Shown: one piece after another, positions 1-8,359 of the stretch
How positions within the stretch are numbered: position 1 is the stretch's first letter
How the letters are laid out: each line of letters opens with the position of its first letter
Assembly: GCA_947258585.1 (NCBI GenBank)
Contig: CAMYIZ010000002.1
Coordinates: 1-46,707, forward strand
Reading direction: 5' to 3'
Source: an uncultured Haliea sp.
Lineage (GTDB): Bacteria > Pseudomonadota > Gammaproteobacteria > Pseudomonadales > Halieaceae
Length of the DNA stretch: 46,707 bases
Made by a program: the position numbers and the translations under genes
The notes under the pieces: generated by a model
Told to the model about the DNA's origin: nothing
The model's input: the letters and a program-made list of their open reading frames with translations, nothing else
Databases searched by the model: none

Positions 1-116
1 GACCTAAAGGTCGAAGAAGATACCGAATTTCTCAGCGCATTAGAAACTAATAGCCCCCTGCAGCCCACGGATGGCGGGGCCTCCGGCGGTTTTTGCAATA
101 TTTGGAGGCAAAATCC

Positions 117-530
117 CTAGGACCCCTGATTGCTGAATTTCGGCTTCAGCTCACGCTCATAAACCGAGCGGCGCATATCGCGGGTGGAGTCGGCCATCTG
201 GTAGCCACGCAGCCACTTCTCCGCCCAGGCACCGAACGTCTCTGCATCTTTCACCCGCGCCTTGTCTCGGGCTTTCTCCTTGGCCGGCGACTTGCCCGCC
301 GCAACCATCTTCTTGGCGTCACCCAACAGCTCGCGGGCTTCGGCCAGGGTGATGCCACCGACACCATAACGCCCAAAGGTGATGGTCTCCTGCCGACCGT
401 TGATTGAGTAGTTGTAACGGAACGAGATGGAGCCGGCTGGAGTCACTGCCACATAGAGACCTTCCCGGTCATTCACTTTGTAGAGTTTGTCCCTGGGCTT
501 GAGATTGCGCAGCTTGGTATCGGTCAGCAT
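117..530 (-). pseudogene. 5' remnant of a P4-type tyrosine integrase
   Basis: The 137-codon reading frame begins with MLTDTKLRNLKP and carries the arm-type DNA-binding domain (DUF4102) of P4-like prophage and island integrases, including the usual GRYG segment and the start of the core-binding domain (AWAEKWL). It then stops at KFSNQGS, before any catalytic domain; family members are about 400 residues. The remaining 116 bases of the window show no continuation in another frame that I recognise, so the gene is broken, probably by deletion or insertion. I chose the start at 530 because upstream in-frame codons encode a basic, low-complexity tail unlike the family. It cannot be a working recombinase. 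It marks an older integration event nested in, or next to, the island. Confidence 0.8.
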
Positions 531-551
531 GTACCTTGTCCTTCTTCGTCT

Positions 552-660
552 CCGATACCATGCTGAAAAAATCTCGAATTTATCGTATTTTTTCTTACGA
601 AACAGTAACTTATAGAATATTAATACCATGAACACACAAAAGAACGCAGCATGGTATCGG
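552..660. promoter_or_regulatory. 14-bp perfect inverted repeat upstream of the integrase remnant
   Basis: CCGATACCATGCTG at 552-565 is exactly reverse-complemented at 647-660 across an AT-rich stretch. Shorter ACCATG-like copies lie at about 624-630 and 680-700. The position, just before the start of the integrase remnant, fits an integrase/excisionase binding region or autoregulatory operator. The function is inferred from position only. Confidence 0.45.
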
Positions 661-760
661 CATCAATCATGGCATCGCCAAACCATAATACCAGCTTTAA
701 TGCCATGCTCAAACGGTGCTTGGCGCTTCCTCCCGTTGCCAGATCGTGCCAAACACAAAC

Positions 761-788
761 AAAAAAAAGCCCGCAATTACGCGGGCTT
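761..788 (-). terminator. Rho-independent terminator downstream of the truncated ietS
   Basis: Read on the minus strand, an 8-bp GC-rich stem (AAGCCCGC at 767-774 pairing with GCGGGCTT at 781-788, 6-nt loop) is followed by a run of eight U (761-768). It lies shortly after the stop codon of the truncated subtilase gene. Confidence 0.8.
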
Positions 789-805
789 AGCGGCATTTCA
801 TGCCA

Positions 806-2080
806 TCAGGTGCCTGGCTGTGCCAGACGCGGAATCATTCCCACAGCGATTGTTGCCAAGGCATCTTCTTCTGCCAAATGGTCATCGAGGACAGCTGTCC
901 AGGCATGAACATCATCGTCTTCGACAGGAAGTGCGGGTCCGACGCTGATGTTAATAAAGTCGTATTTAGTAGTTAAAAGTGCATCCTGAATTCTTTGCAG
1001 GATGTCGTATAGCTCGTAAGGATTATCTTCAGATTGCTCATCAAGTACGCGATAGTGATCGACGGGAGCGAACGGCCTTTCCGCTTCCGCTCCAGCGGTC
1101 AATGAACCAAACAAAAGGGCCGATGTTACCGCCTGTCCATGCCACAAATGATCCTCCACCGGCGCACCGGCACCTGGCGCGTCGAAAGAACGTACCCAAT
1201 GCGCCAGCGGCGTCACATCTGGTAACCCACCATCGAATACAGCTACTCGAACACTTGTATCGATTGCAGACTCTGTTGGGAGTGTGGCCACCTGTGCCGC
1301 TCTCCCACGCGACCGTACGATGGGACGCATAACACGCAGCTTCGGCATTTCTCGGGCGACGCGGAGAAATGAAAACTCCGCCACTTCTCTAATCCTCTCA
1401 CGTGGCGCTTCCAGACGCATGAAGCAAAGGCTGCCTGCATACAAACGACTATCCAAATCAGCTGTGAGGCCCAAACTCTCAAGATACGCTTCAAATGATT
1501 CGAGAATGTAATTATCTTCTTGGAATTCCGTTGCATGGAGAACAACTTCAAAAAGCAATTCCTTCGCATCTGTGTGAATTGGCTTTACACGCTCATCTGG
1601 AGAGAGATAAGACACGTTTTCGAGGGCTGGCAGCTCAACAGCTCCGTCTGTTTGCTCTGTCCATTGGCCGAGGCCCTGCGCCCATTCTGTAAAGTTACGG
1701 CGTTGACCTGCAACAAAGATTTGCGTCGTGATGGTCTCCTCCGGTTCTCGCCCTTTGCTGCGTCTCTCAGGAGTGATCAACCGGGGTCTGCTGCCTACTG
1801 TTCGGAGACCTACGTGACGGAGTAAACCGGCGGGATAATAACTCTTTGCAATATATTCCGGGTGAAGCGTAATCGCTCCGATTCCCTCATCGTGTGGACA
1901 GGCCAGCTCTGGTAAACGTGCCATTGCATCAGCCGTCCGAGTCACCATTGGCAGAACTCGCCTTTTAGCTTGGCCAAAGGTGTACGGCGTTCTGCGTGGA
2001 GATTGTCGACGCCCAGGCATGCTTACCGGCTCGGTTAGTCGCTCTCCTTTTCCGAGGAGGAAATTGGGTTTTTCAGCCAT
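806..2080 (-). pseudogene. ietS: Truncated IetS-like S8 (subtilisin) protease
   Basis: This is the protease partner of the AAA ATPase just upstream, an arrangement matching the IetAS anti-phage defence pair. The 424-residue product has an N-terminal region of about 275 residues, then a subtilase domain with the Asp box (VFDGG, Asp283), the His box (HGQAVTSALLFG, His314) and an INISVGP strand (about 376-382). The frame then reads ATIAVG and turns into an unrelated tail, MIPRLAQPGT, where the family continues with an AVGN-type segment and later the catalytic Ser. Full-length IetS is roughly 700 residues. Without the Ser box the protease should be dead. Its start overlaps the end of ietA by 8 bp, so the two are translationally coupled. 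The break point lies about 20 bases before a terminator, so a deletion has fused the gene to foreign sequence. Confidence 0.75.
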
Positions 2081-3215
2081 TTGCCGACTCCTTCTCGGTA
2101 GCGCGCTTCCCCTTGTTCGTCTTCACGAGTTTTCGAAGCGTATCCCTGCTTACGCCGGTTAGTTCGTTAGCATGACGCTGCGACACTACGTTATTTTCAA
2201 GCAACTCCTTCGCAAGAATCATGCGCTCCGATCGATCTACTTCCTCGATATGCGATCGAACTATTCGTTCGAAAGAGTTTGAAATTGGCTGATCTTGAAT
2301 GGCGGCTTCACGCCGGGCCGCGATAATTTCACGTTCGATATCGCTGAAGGATGCGTGTTTGAGCACGTGGGATAGTATTTCAAGCCATTTGCCCAATCTA
2401 TCCTGATCCGGACCGGCGAACCGCTGAATTGCGGTTTTGACTTCTGCCGGTTCAGGCATAGGAAAGTCAATGAGCATCTCAAACCTGCGCCAAACGGCGG
2501 GATCAAGCAAGTCCGGGTGGTTTGTTGCCGCTAACAGAAGACCTGTCTCTGGCCAGTCATCAACCTCCTGCAAAAGTACCGTAACGAGACGTTTCAACTC
2601 CCCAATCTCCGTGGTGTCGTCCCGTCTCTTTGCGACTGCGTCTATCTCGTCCAGAAACAGGATACAATCTTCACTCTTTGCGTAATCAAGTACTTGTCGA
2701 AGGTTATTTCCAGTCCTCCCCAGATAGCTGCTCATAACCGCCGACAGATCAAGTATCAGCAAGGGTTTGCTGATCTCCCTCGCAAGCCATCTTGCTGCCA
2801 GGGTCTTTCCTACACCGGGGAGCCCTACGAACAGGGCAGAGCGCGTCGGGGCTAAGCCTCTCGCGCTAAGACGATCTGGTTCAGTACGCTCCCGAGCCAG
2901 CTGAGCAAGAGCCGTTTTGGTTGAACCCGAAAAAATAGGCTCTACGGGTAGCTCTGCGACATGCTCTAATCGGACCAGCTGGAGCCGTGAGTCAACGTCC
3001 ACGGGAACTGGGTTGCCATTCTTGCGCCGGAGTGGAGTCGAGCGAGTAGGCGCTTCACGTAAAAGCGTCGAAAGCTCTCCAGCCAACTCTGGTAGCTCTC
3101 CACGATACCGTTTTGCTGCGCGATGTATAAAAACCTGCACATCTTGCGCGCGTCCGCTAAGCGCAAGCCGAGCCAAATGGACGATATCTTCTGAGAGTTT
3201 GTTATTTTGGTCCAT
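2073..3215 (-). CDS. ietA: IetA-like AAA ATPase of an IetAS defence pair
   Basis: A 380-residue AAA+ ATPase of the FtsH/CDC48-like fold. Walker A is GLPGVGKT (131-138), Walker B is ILFLDEID (185-192), sensor 1 is ATNH (230-233), followed by the WRRFEM arginine segment. The C-terminus (about 330-375) looks like a small helix-turn-helix region. In IetAS (first named for plasmid incompatibility, later shown as anti-phage defence) the ATPase works with a subtilisin-like protease encoded directly downstream, as here. All ATPase motifs look intact, but the partner protease is truncated, so the system as a whole is probably inactive or altered. The identification rests on the AAA-S8 gene pair and domain layout. 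A generic AAA-subtilase pair of another named type is the main alternative. Confidence 0.75.
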   Translation of the reverse strand: MDQNNKLSEDIVHLARLALSGRAQDVQVFIHRAAKRYRGELPELAGELSTLLREAPTRSTPLRRKNGNPVPVDVDSRLQLVRLEHVAELPVEPIFSGSTKTALAQLARERTEPDRLSARGLAPTRSALFVGLPGVGKTLAARWLAREISKPLLILDLSAVMSSYLGRTGNNLRQVLDYAKSEDCILFLDEIDAVAKRRDDTTEIGELKRLVTVLLQEVDDWPETGLLLAATNHPDLLDPAVWRRFEMLIDFPMPEPAEVKTAIQRFAGPDQDRLGKWLEILSHVLKHASFSDIEREIIAARREAAIQDQPISNSFERIVRSHIEEVDRSERMILAKELLENNVVSQRHANELTGVSRDTLRKLVKTNKGKRATEKESANG

Positions 3216-3529
3216 CTAGTTTCTGCCTTTTCGCTAGCTCACCAATACCTGGGCGAATTATAGAAAATTTCATTAAAATCGTCCAATATAAATAAATTAC
3301 CTTATTTAACAACAAGATATACTGGACCAATAAATTTTCACCTAATGAACTATGGCCCGATTGACCGGACATAGGCGTCACATTTTGACCTGACCGCGCC
3401 CGACATAGCCGGACCAGGACCTAATCGTGTCTGCCGCGCTTATCGAAGCCCTGCTTAATGGTCGTTTTCCACCCAGGGTGTCAAATCCGCTCAACAGAAT
3501 GCATCTATTCGAGCAATCAGAGACTTTGA
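3216..3529. other. Gene-free gap: AT-rich ietA promoter region and possible insertion scar
   Basis: No credible gene is seen. Bases 3,255-3,350 are strikingly AT-rich and contain a GTCCA (3,281-3,285) / TGGAC (3,323-3,327) dyad, a plausible promoter or operator for the leftward ietA. Bases 3,361-3,415 carry two GACATAG copies and GGTCAGGTC-like words that could be the scar of an insertion sequence, though no transposase is present. The stretch directly after the antitoxin stop (3,420-3,529) has no RES-toxin reading frame. Confidence 0.4.
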
Positions 3530-3931
3530 TCAGGAAAGCTGGCTATCGAGATGCTCTCGAACAACCGCCAGGTCGACGACCAAACCTTCCAACATTTTTT
3601 CCAATGGTGCCGTACCACCGAACAGCGGATTGTCATTCGGTGTATGAAGCCATTGATCGCTTTGTGCTTCATCAGGACAGAGAACCTGTAACGCCCGGTA
3701 AATGCCCAGGATATAACTGGCCCGCTCCAGACAGTCCCGGGTCAACTTTGCTTTCTCTGGCTGGTTTTTCCAGTTGTAGAGCGTCTTTTCATTGCTCAAC
3801 CCCAGCAGCGTCATCTGCTGCTGTCCGGTCAGGCGCCATAGAGAGAAGATGTTGAAGATCGCCGGCAGCAGGGAACCCGGATATATGGAGTAGGGTTGTA
3901 ACAGTTGCTCGAAGTTTGCTCTCATCGCCAT
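3530..3931 (-). CDS. Orphan Xre/MbcA/ParS-type antitoxin
   Basis: The 133-residue protein has an N-terminal helix-turn-helix part (LTGQQQMTLLGLSNEKTLYNW, in about residues 34-54) and a C-terminal MbcA/ParS-like (DUF2384) toxin-binding part ending NPLFGGTAPLEKMLEG (about 100-115), the signature of Xre antitoxins that neutralise RES-domain NAD-depleting toxins. In complete modules the toxin follows directly; here only non-coding sequence follows before ietA. It is therefore an orphan antitoxin, or a repressor whose toxin was lost. A strong palindromic operator sits about 10 bp upstream of its start and probably binds this protein. The family call is from motif memory; sequence is moderately divergent. 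Confidence 0.65.
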   Translation of the reverse strand: MAMRANFEQLLQPYSIYPGSLLPAIFNIFSLWRLTGQQQMTLLGLSNEKTLYNWKNQPEKAKLTRDCLERASYILGIYRALQVLCPDEAQSDQWLHTPNDNPLFGGTAPLEKMLEGLVVDLAVVREHLDSQLS

Positions 3932-3940
3932 CCATTAGCA

Positions 3941-3986
3941 CTGTAACAATACAGTATCGACAGACTCTCATACTGTATTGTTACAG
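3941..3986. promoter_or_regulatory. Perfect 17-bp inverted-repeat operator
   Basis: CTGTAACAATACAGTAT (3,941-3,957) is exactly reverse-complemented at 3,970-3,986, with a 12-bp spacer. Each arm itself contains a smaller dyad (CTGTA-N4-TACAG), so two dimer sites are likely. It lies between the divergent Xre/MbcA-type antitoxin gene and the DUF1778-GNAT operon and is best read as the autoregulatory operator of the former. Confidence 0.7.
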
Positions 3987-4015
3987 TCAATGGGCTCCTA
4001 ACATCCTTCTTGCTT

Positions 4016-4065
4016 TTACGGATAAATTCCGTAATACTTTATCTCGTTACGGATTTATTCCGTAG
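4016..4065 (+). promoter_or_regulatory. Twin dyad operators of the DUF1778-GNAT operon
   Basis: Two copies of a TTACGGA-N5-TCCGTA(A/G) dyad lie at 4,016-4,034 and 4,047-4,065, 31 bp apart, just upstream of the antitoxin start. A spacing of three helical turns fits cooperative binding of an RHH antitoxin/toxin complex, the usual autoregulation of such modules. Confidence 0.65.
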
Positions 4066-4084
4066 AGAGTTCTCGGAGATGACC

Positions 4085-4372
4085 ATGCCCAAAGTTTTAC
4101 GTTATGAAATGCAGTGGGATGAAGAAACCTATGCGCTGGCCGAGCGCGCCGCGCGTGCTGCAGGCTTGACCAGTATCAAGGCCTATGTCACCCAGCTGGT
4201 GAAGCAACATGCGCCGGAAGTATTGGACGCCTACAGCAGCATTCAGCTGACCAACGCGCAGTTCGACGCCTTTTGCGAGGCGTGTGACAACCCGCCTGCG
4301 CCAACTGCCAGACTTCGTAAGGCAGCACAAGCACTCGACCAAGAGGGCTTTGTGCTGAATGCCGACCGTTGA
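4085..4372 (+). CDS. DUF1778-type (TacA-like) RHH antitoxin
   Basis: A 95-residue protein starting MPKVLRYEMQW. The N-terminal half (MQWDEETYALAERAA, then AYVTQLV) has the ribbon-helix-helix layout of DUF1778 antitoxins; the C-terminal half is the expected flexible toxin-binding tail. It binds and blocks the acetyltransferase toxin encoded directly downstream (14-bp overlap) and represses the operon. I prefer the ATG at 4,085 because CGGAG (4,074-4,078) gives normal spacing; the ATG at 4,079 is an alternative adding two residues. The twin dyads upstream support autoregulation. Confidence 0.8.
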   Translation: MPKVLRYEMQWDEETYALAERAARAAGLTSIKAYVTQLVKQHAPEVLDAYSSIQLTNAQFDAFCEACDNPPAPTARLRKAAQALDQEGFVLNADR

Positions 4373-4880
4373 GTTTTTGCCACTGGATCCACGTACGATC
4401 AATGTCAGAACTTTTGACTGCGGCAAGGAAGCTATCAACGTGTATCTTCGCCGCTATGCGGCGAAGAACATGGCACTGAACCTGAATCGAACCTTTGTAC
4501 TTCCGTATACCACCGAAGACAGTTCAGAAAAGCCCCAGGTAGCTGCGTACTACACGCTGGCCCATCAGACGTTAGTGCGAGATGAACTGCCAGACCCATC
4601 TCGGCTGCCACGCTATCCCGTTTCGGTCATTCTGCTGGCGCAACTCGGTATCGACCAACAGTTCCATCGGCAAGGCCTGGGCGCAAAAACGCTGGTCTAT
4701 GCGCTCAGACATGCCTACCAGATTGCTAACAACCCGAAGGGCTTGCCCGCCATGGGCGTGGTTCTTGATGTGCTCGATCAGGATGCACTGGCCTTCTACC
4801 AATCGTTCGAATTCTTCTTGCCGTTAACTGACAACCCGATGAAGCTGTTTGTGCCCATGGCCTCACTGGAGACACTGTAA
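4359..4880 (+). CDS. GNAT-family acetyltransferase toxin (TacT/AtaT-like)
   Basis: The 173-residue protein starts near the family's usual beginning (FDCGKEAINVYLRRYA) and carries the GNAT acetyl-CoA loop at QFHRQGLGAKTL, plus the C-terminal ALAFYQSFEF segment. TacT/AtaT toxins acetylate the amino group of charged tRNAs and stop translation; the partner is the RHH antitoxin upstream. The start overlaps the antitoxin stop by 14 bp, the usual coupling. Length and order match complete modules, so this pair looks functional. The exact tRNA target cannot be read from sequence. Confidence 0.85.
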   Translation: MPTVEFLPLDPRTINVRTFDCGKEAINVYLRRYAAKNMALNLNRTFVLPYTTEDSSEKPQVAAYYTLAHQTLVRDELPDPSRLPRYPVSVILLAQLGIDQQFHRQGLGAKTLVYALRHAYQIANNPKGLPAMGVVLDVLDQDALAFYQSFEFFLPLTDNPMKLFVPMASLETL

Positions 4881-4911
4881 CCACCCTTCTCCGAACCCAT
4901 CCGGTTCGAAA

Positions 4912-5643
4912 TCAGAGATACTTTTTGAAGGTGCTGGCCGTGATGGTGACGGCAAAGGCAAAGGCCAGAGCAAACGGCAGGATGATCCAGGACGGATGAA
5001 GGCTAAATGGCAGCGCCAGGTAGAGTACCCAGGCCATGATGATCAGCGGAATGGCGGCTTTCTTGGCGTAGTGATAGACGAAAGAGCTCTCCCGGCCCCC
5101 GCCCCAGCGCCGCAAATCCCGCCGCACCAGACCATCCACCAGTGCCACCAGAGTGAAAAGCCCAAATACCGGGGTGGCCAGGGCCAGAATGGCCAGTCTC
5201 ACCGCAAATACTTGGGTGATCTGCATGCCGGCCAACACATAGTCAGCCACAGACCGATAAAGCCGGTGCAGCAGGGGGCGCACACCGGACTCTTCGGTGG
5301 AGGGAACCGGCGTGACCCACTGAATGAGATCGATAAGGCCGGTCCACTCGAAGGCGATGGTGTAGAAGCGTTCCGACAAATCACTGGCGAACTGCATGGG
5401 CTGCGCGGTCAACCAACTGCGATGAAAATCTGCCCCGAGGAACTGCAGCTCATTCACCAGCATCTGTCGGCTGTGCGCCACGCCCTGCTCCTCCCACCAG
5501 AATGCCATACCGATCCATTCGATCAGGATGGAAAAGACCAGCGAGAGGATCAGCCATTTGAGGCACTGGGCGAAACCCGTCAATACCAGGGAGATCGCTC
5601 CGGGACGGGCAACGGTTCGACGAGGATCGGTCGGTTCCGCCAT
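4912..5643 (-). CDS. ICE membrane protein, TIGR03747/DUF4400 family
   Basis: The 243-residue protein has several hydrophobic helices: about 20-45, a weaker one near 130-150, 150-170 (AVRLAILALATPVFGLF) and two near the C-terminus (about 195-235). Conserved pieces of the family include the WWEEQG segment and the GRESSFVYHY segment before the last helices. The family occurs next to traD in PFGI-1/SXT-class elements and is thought to be part of the mating apparatus at the inner membrane; its exact role is unknown. The stop of traD lies 2 bp upstream of its start. It is the last transfer gene seen here: the genes that normally follow (RAQPRD, TIGR03745, TIGR03750 and so on) are absent, replaced by toxin-antitoxin genes. 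Confidence 0.8.
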   Translation of the reverse strand: MAEPTDPRRTVARPGAISLVLTGFAQCLKWLILSLVFSILIEWIGMAFWWEEQGVAHSRQMLVNELQFLGADFHRSWLTAQPMQFASDLSERFYTIAFEWTGLIDLIQWVTPVPSTEESGVRPLLHRLYRSVADYVLAGMQITQVFAVRLAILALATPVFGLFTLVALVDGLVRRDLRRWGGGRESSFVYHYAKKAAIPLIIMAWVLYLALPFSLHPSWIILPFALAFAFAVTITASTFKKYL

Positions 5644-5645
5644 GC

Positions 5646-7775
5646 TCAGTCTGAGACACTCGATTCTGCAGGCTCAACCGTCGCCTCAGAGACGCCGTGC
5701 CACCAGTGCTCAGTCACCCGATACCAGTGATCGTTGGTGATGTAACTGCGCCGCATGGCCTCGGCCATTTCCTCAAAATTTCCTGGCATGGCGGCATCGG
5801 CGCGGTCATCCGGCAAAGGAATACGAATTTTCCAGAGCTGCCCTCCTTCCAATAGCGCGAAAGCCTGCCCTTTGGGGAGCGTGACCATATCCGCCGCGGT
5901 CAGCATCGGCACTTCCGAGACGCTGATCCGGTCCTCATTGCGGGATTTGAAATCGACGCCGGAACCGGGATCCGAGGAATCATCGACACCGGAGACACTC
6001 ATCAGGGTGAAAACCTCCACACGGGGCAACTGCTCGGTCAGCATCTCGGCGGTATCCAGCTCTTTCACCCGCAGCATCAGCATCGTATTGAAGTTACCCG
6101 CAACTTGCCCGGCTTTGGCGCGACTGCCGATCCGCGCTTCCACATCGGACCAGGTCTGGGTATAGGCCGTGACCTGGAAGCCGGCACCACCGGCCTTGTT
6201 CAACAGTGGTACGAACTCGTCCCCGATCAGCTCGTTAAACTCGTCCGCGTGCAACGAGATGGTGGGCAGCGTCTGTCGCGCGCTTTCCGGGAGTGACGTA
6301 TCGGAACCCGGCGCCACGACACCGTGCTTATAGATCGTGCCCGCGACGGATACCAGGTCCGCGAACATGGAGTTGCCCACGGCACTGGCGACCGTGGTGT
6401 CTGTGAGGGCATCGAGCCCGACATACACGATACCCTTGCGCCGAACCACCTCCATCCATTCGAAGATCGGCCTCGCATCCTGCTCGTCCTGGTAATCCGG
6501 CGAGATCAGCGCGGCGATGGTGCCGGTCGTCAGCTTTTCCATCAGTGGGCCGACAGAGCTGACGATCTTGTCAAAATAGGTCTTGTCGTATTTGAACGCC
6601 GAAATCAGGCCATCCAAAACCGGGTCGTAAATGGCCCTCTCCTGCAATAACCGCATACAGGCGATGGCTTCCATCGACCGGCCACGCAATGCGTTGGGCA
6701 GGTTGCGCTCCTTGATGTCCGCGGCGCGCTCTTCCACCAGCGATGCCCAGGCGTCGATACCGGCCACCTCAGCGCAATGGCCGGCATACTCCACAAACAG
6801 CGGTTCGATGTCGTTGATGTAGCGGCGAATCTGTTGATAGTCCGGTCTACGCTTCAAGGCCACCAGGGCACGTGCAATGATATTGACGAAGCGCCAGGCA
6901 AACTCCTTGAAGGCCGCCGAGTTCCCCTCGTTTGGTAACTGGTTGGCGATACGGGTGGCGACCTCGGTGATGCGCGAGAAGTTGCCAATGGCGTTATAGC
7001 GCGCCGACAGTTCGGGGAAGCCGAGATGGAACAGATAGAAGTCGTCCAGCCGGCCGGCGCGCTTGGCCTCGGCGTAGATGCGGCGCAACAGATCGGCATC
7101 ACCCTTGGGATCGAAGACAATAACGACATCGCCCCGGCGAATATCCTGGGTGATCAGCAGTTCGGCCAAGCGTGTCTTGCCAACACGCGTGGTGCCGAGT
7201 ACCAGGGTGTGCCCGACGCGTTCACCGAGATCCATCCACACGGATTGCTCAAGGGGTTCAACGGCGTGCAGCGCCGGCTTGCCGCCGACCGCCGGTAGCG
7301 GCGCCAGCGGGTTCCAGCGGGAACGGCTGCGCAAGCCTTTGGCCAGCACCGAGAGCACGGGGATCGACTCCCAGGCTACTTCCTTTTGTCTCGCCCATTG
7401 ATAGAGCCTGCCCGATTGCACGTAACGCTGCACCTCGGGCTTTAGCGTATCGCGAAGCCGCTGCGTGTGTCGCTGTGTCCAGCGAAAGCCTTTGCCCAAA
7501 AACAGCTTGTGCCGACTGAAGGGAATCTGCGCTGCCCGCACGCGAAACTCCGGCAGCCGCTTCATGTGATGCTGGTAGCGCAGTACGCGCCAGGCCTGAC
7601 GCCCACGCCACACGCCAAATCCGAAAAAAGTCATACCAGTCGCTGCCGCGATACCCGGTGGCATCATCAAGGCCCAGGGTGCCAACCAGGCCAGAGTGCC
7701 CGCCGCGAATGCGGTGGCGGTGGACCACAGCTCGACGGGAGGCCGCAACAATGCCTCCATCGGATGCGTGCTCAT
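5646..7775 (-). CDS. traD: Conjugative coupling protein TraD (SXT/TOL subfamily)
   Basis: A 709-residue type IV coupling protein, the inner-membrane ATPase that brings the relaxase-DNA complex to the mating channel. The N-terminus has two hydrophobic segments (about 18-33 and 40-56). Walker A is GTTRVGKT (194-201) and Walker B is VVIVFDPKGD (217-226), followed by the DLLRRIYAEA segment typical of TraD. The second RecA-like half contains HADEFNELIGDEFVPLLNK, which fits the conserved acidic/arginine region. The length fits the family. The start overlaps the stop of the upstream TIGR03765 gene by 4 bp. The gene looks intact although the rest of the transfer machinery is not visible in the window. 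Confidence 0.93.
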   Translation of the reverse strand: MSTHPMEALLRPPVELWSTATAFAAGTLAWLAPWALMMPPGIAAATGMTFFGFGVWRGRQAWRVLRYQHHMKRLPEFRVRAAQIPFSRHKLFLGKGFRWTQRHTQRLRDTLKPEVQRYVQSGRLYQWARQKEVAWESIPVLSVLAKGLRSRSRWNPLAPLPAVGGKPALHAVEPLEQSVWMDLGERVGHTLVLGTTRVGKTRLAELLITQDIRRGDVVIVFDPKGDADLLRRIYAEAKRAGRLDDFYLFHLGFPELSARYNAIGNFSRITEVATRIANQLPNEGNSAAFKEFAWRFVNIIARALVALKRRPDYQQIRRYINDIEPLFVEYAGHCAEVAGIDAWASLVEERAADIKERNLPNALRGRSMEAIACMRLLQERAIYDPVLDGLISAFKYDKTYFDKIVSSVGPLMEKLTTGTIAALISPDYQDEQDARPIFEWMEVVRRKGIVYVGLDALTDTTVASAVGNSMFADLVSVAGTIYKHGVVAPGSDTSLPESARQTLPTISLHADEFNELIGDEFVPLLNKAGGAGFQVTAYTQTWSDVEARIGSRAKAGQVAGNFNTMLMLRVKELDTAEMLTEQLPRVEVFTLMSVSGVDDSSDPGSGVDFKSRNEDRISVSEVPMLTAADMVTLPKGQAFALLEGGQLWKIRIPLPDDRADAAMPGNFEEMAEAMRRSYITNDHWYRVTEHWWHGVSEATVEPAESSVSD

Positions 7776-8359
7776 TGCCGAATACCGTTAGGGGTGATCA
7801 ACACCGGGTAGCGATTGATGCCCAATGCGGCAGCCAGGTCACTCCCGGATCCCAGGGTGATAGACATGCCTTGCGCCACCTCCGCGACCCGTCGCACATC
7901 GTTTTCGGTCTCGGCTTGGATCAGCATACCCACGGCGCCAAGATCTTCCAGGACGTCTCGGTGCGAGACCAGCCACCGCAACGACGTGGCATCCGATCCG
8001 ATCAAAAAAAACGGCCGTGGATTGCCTTGTGCCAGCCGCGCCAGCACCTCGGGACGCAAGGCACTGCCAGCGATATCGCCGACAGTTAGACCGGGTGAGC
8101 GCACTGGCAACAGATTGCGAAGGTCTGCCGGACCATCACTGGACAAGGGATTGGACGAGGGATCGAGGGTGGAGCTTACGGTTGGCCCGGACGATGGCGA
8201 GTCATCCGCCAGGAGTGGCTCAAGCAATGGTGCCAGCGGCCGCGTTTGACCGTTGTCGTAAATGAGCGTCAACTCAGCGAATGCGTTGGCACTCACGCCG
8301 AGCAAGAGTGACAGTACCAGCCCATAGATAAGCAACAGCGATCGATTACTGAGCATCAT
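7772..8359 (-). CDS. ICE protein, TIGR03765 (PFL_4695) family
   Basis: A 195-residue secreted or periplasmic protein of a family found only in integrative conjugative elements, always beside traD. A signal peptide is clear after the start (MMLSNRSLLLIYGLVLSLL, cleavage near ANAFA), followed by a proline/serine-rich linker and a conserved domain (from about residue 90) ending in INRYPVLITPNGI. The start at 8,359 is preceded by GGAGG (8,366-8,370), 6 nt away, and overlaps the end of the transglycosylase gene by 14 bp; a longer frame from 8,491 has no such site. The domain resembles thioredoxin-like TrbC/TraW-class folds, but that is only an impression. Confidence 0.8.
   Translation of the reverse strand: MMLSNRSLLLIYGLVLSLLLGVSANAFAELTLIYDNGQTRPLAPLLEPLLADDSPSSGPTVSSTLDPSSNPLSSDGPADLRNLLPVRSPGLTVGDIAGSALRPEVLARLAQGNPRPFFLIGSDATSLRWLVSHRDVLEDLGAVGMLIQAETENDVRRVAEVAQGMSITLGSGSDLAAALGINRYPVLITPNGIRQ

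Noticed and set aside
1..116. A continuation of the integrase in another frame
   Set aside because: The short open frames there show no catalytic-domain motifs, and the window edge prevents a firm call.
3427..3855. A 142-codon plus-strand frame that might be a toxin
   Set aside because: It is antisense to the Xre/MbcA-type gene, lacks domain features and has no ribosome site.
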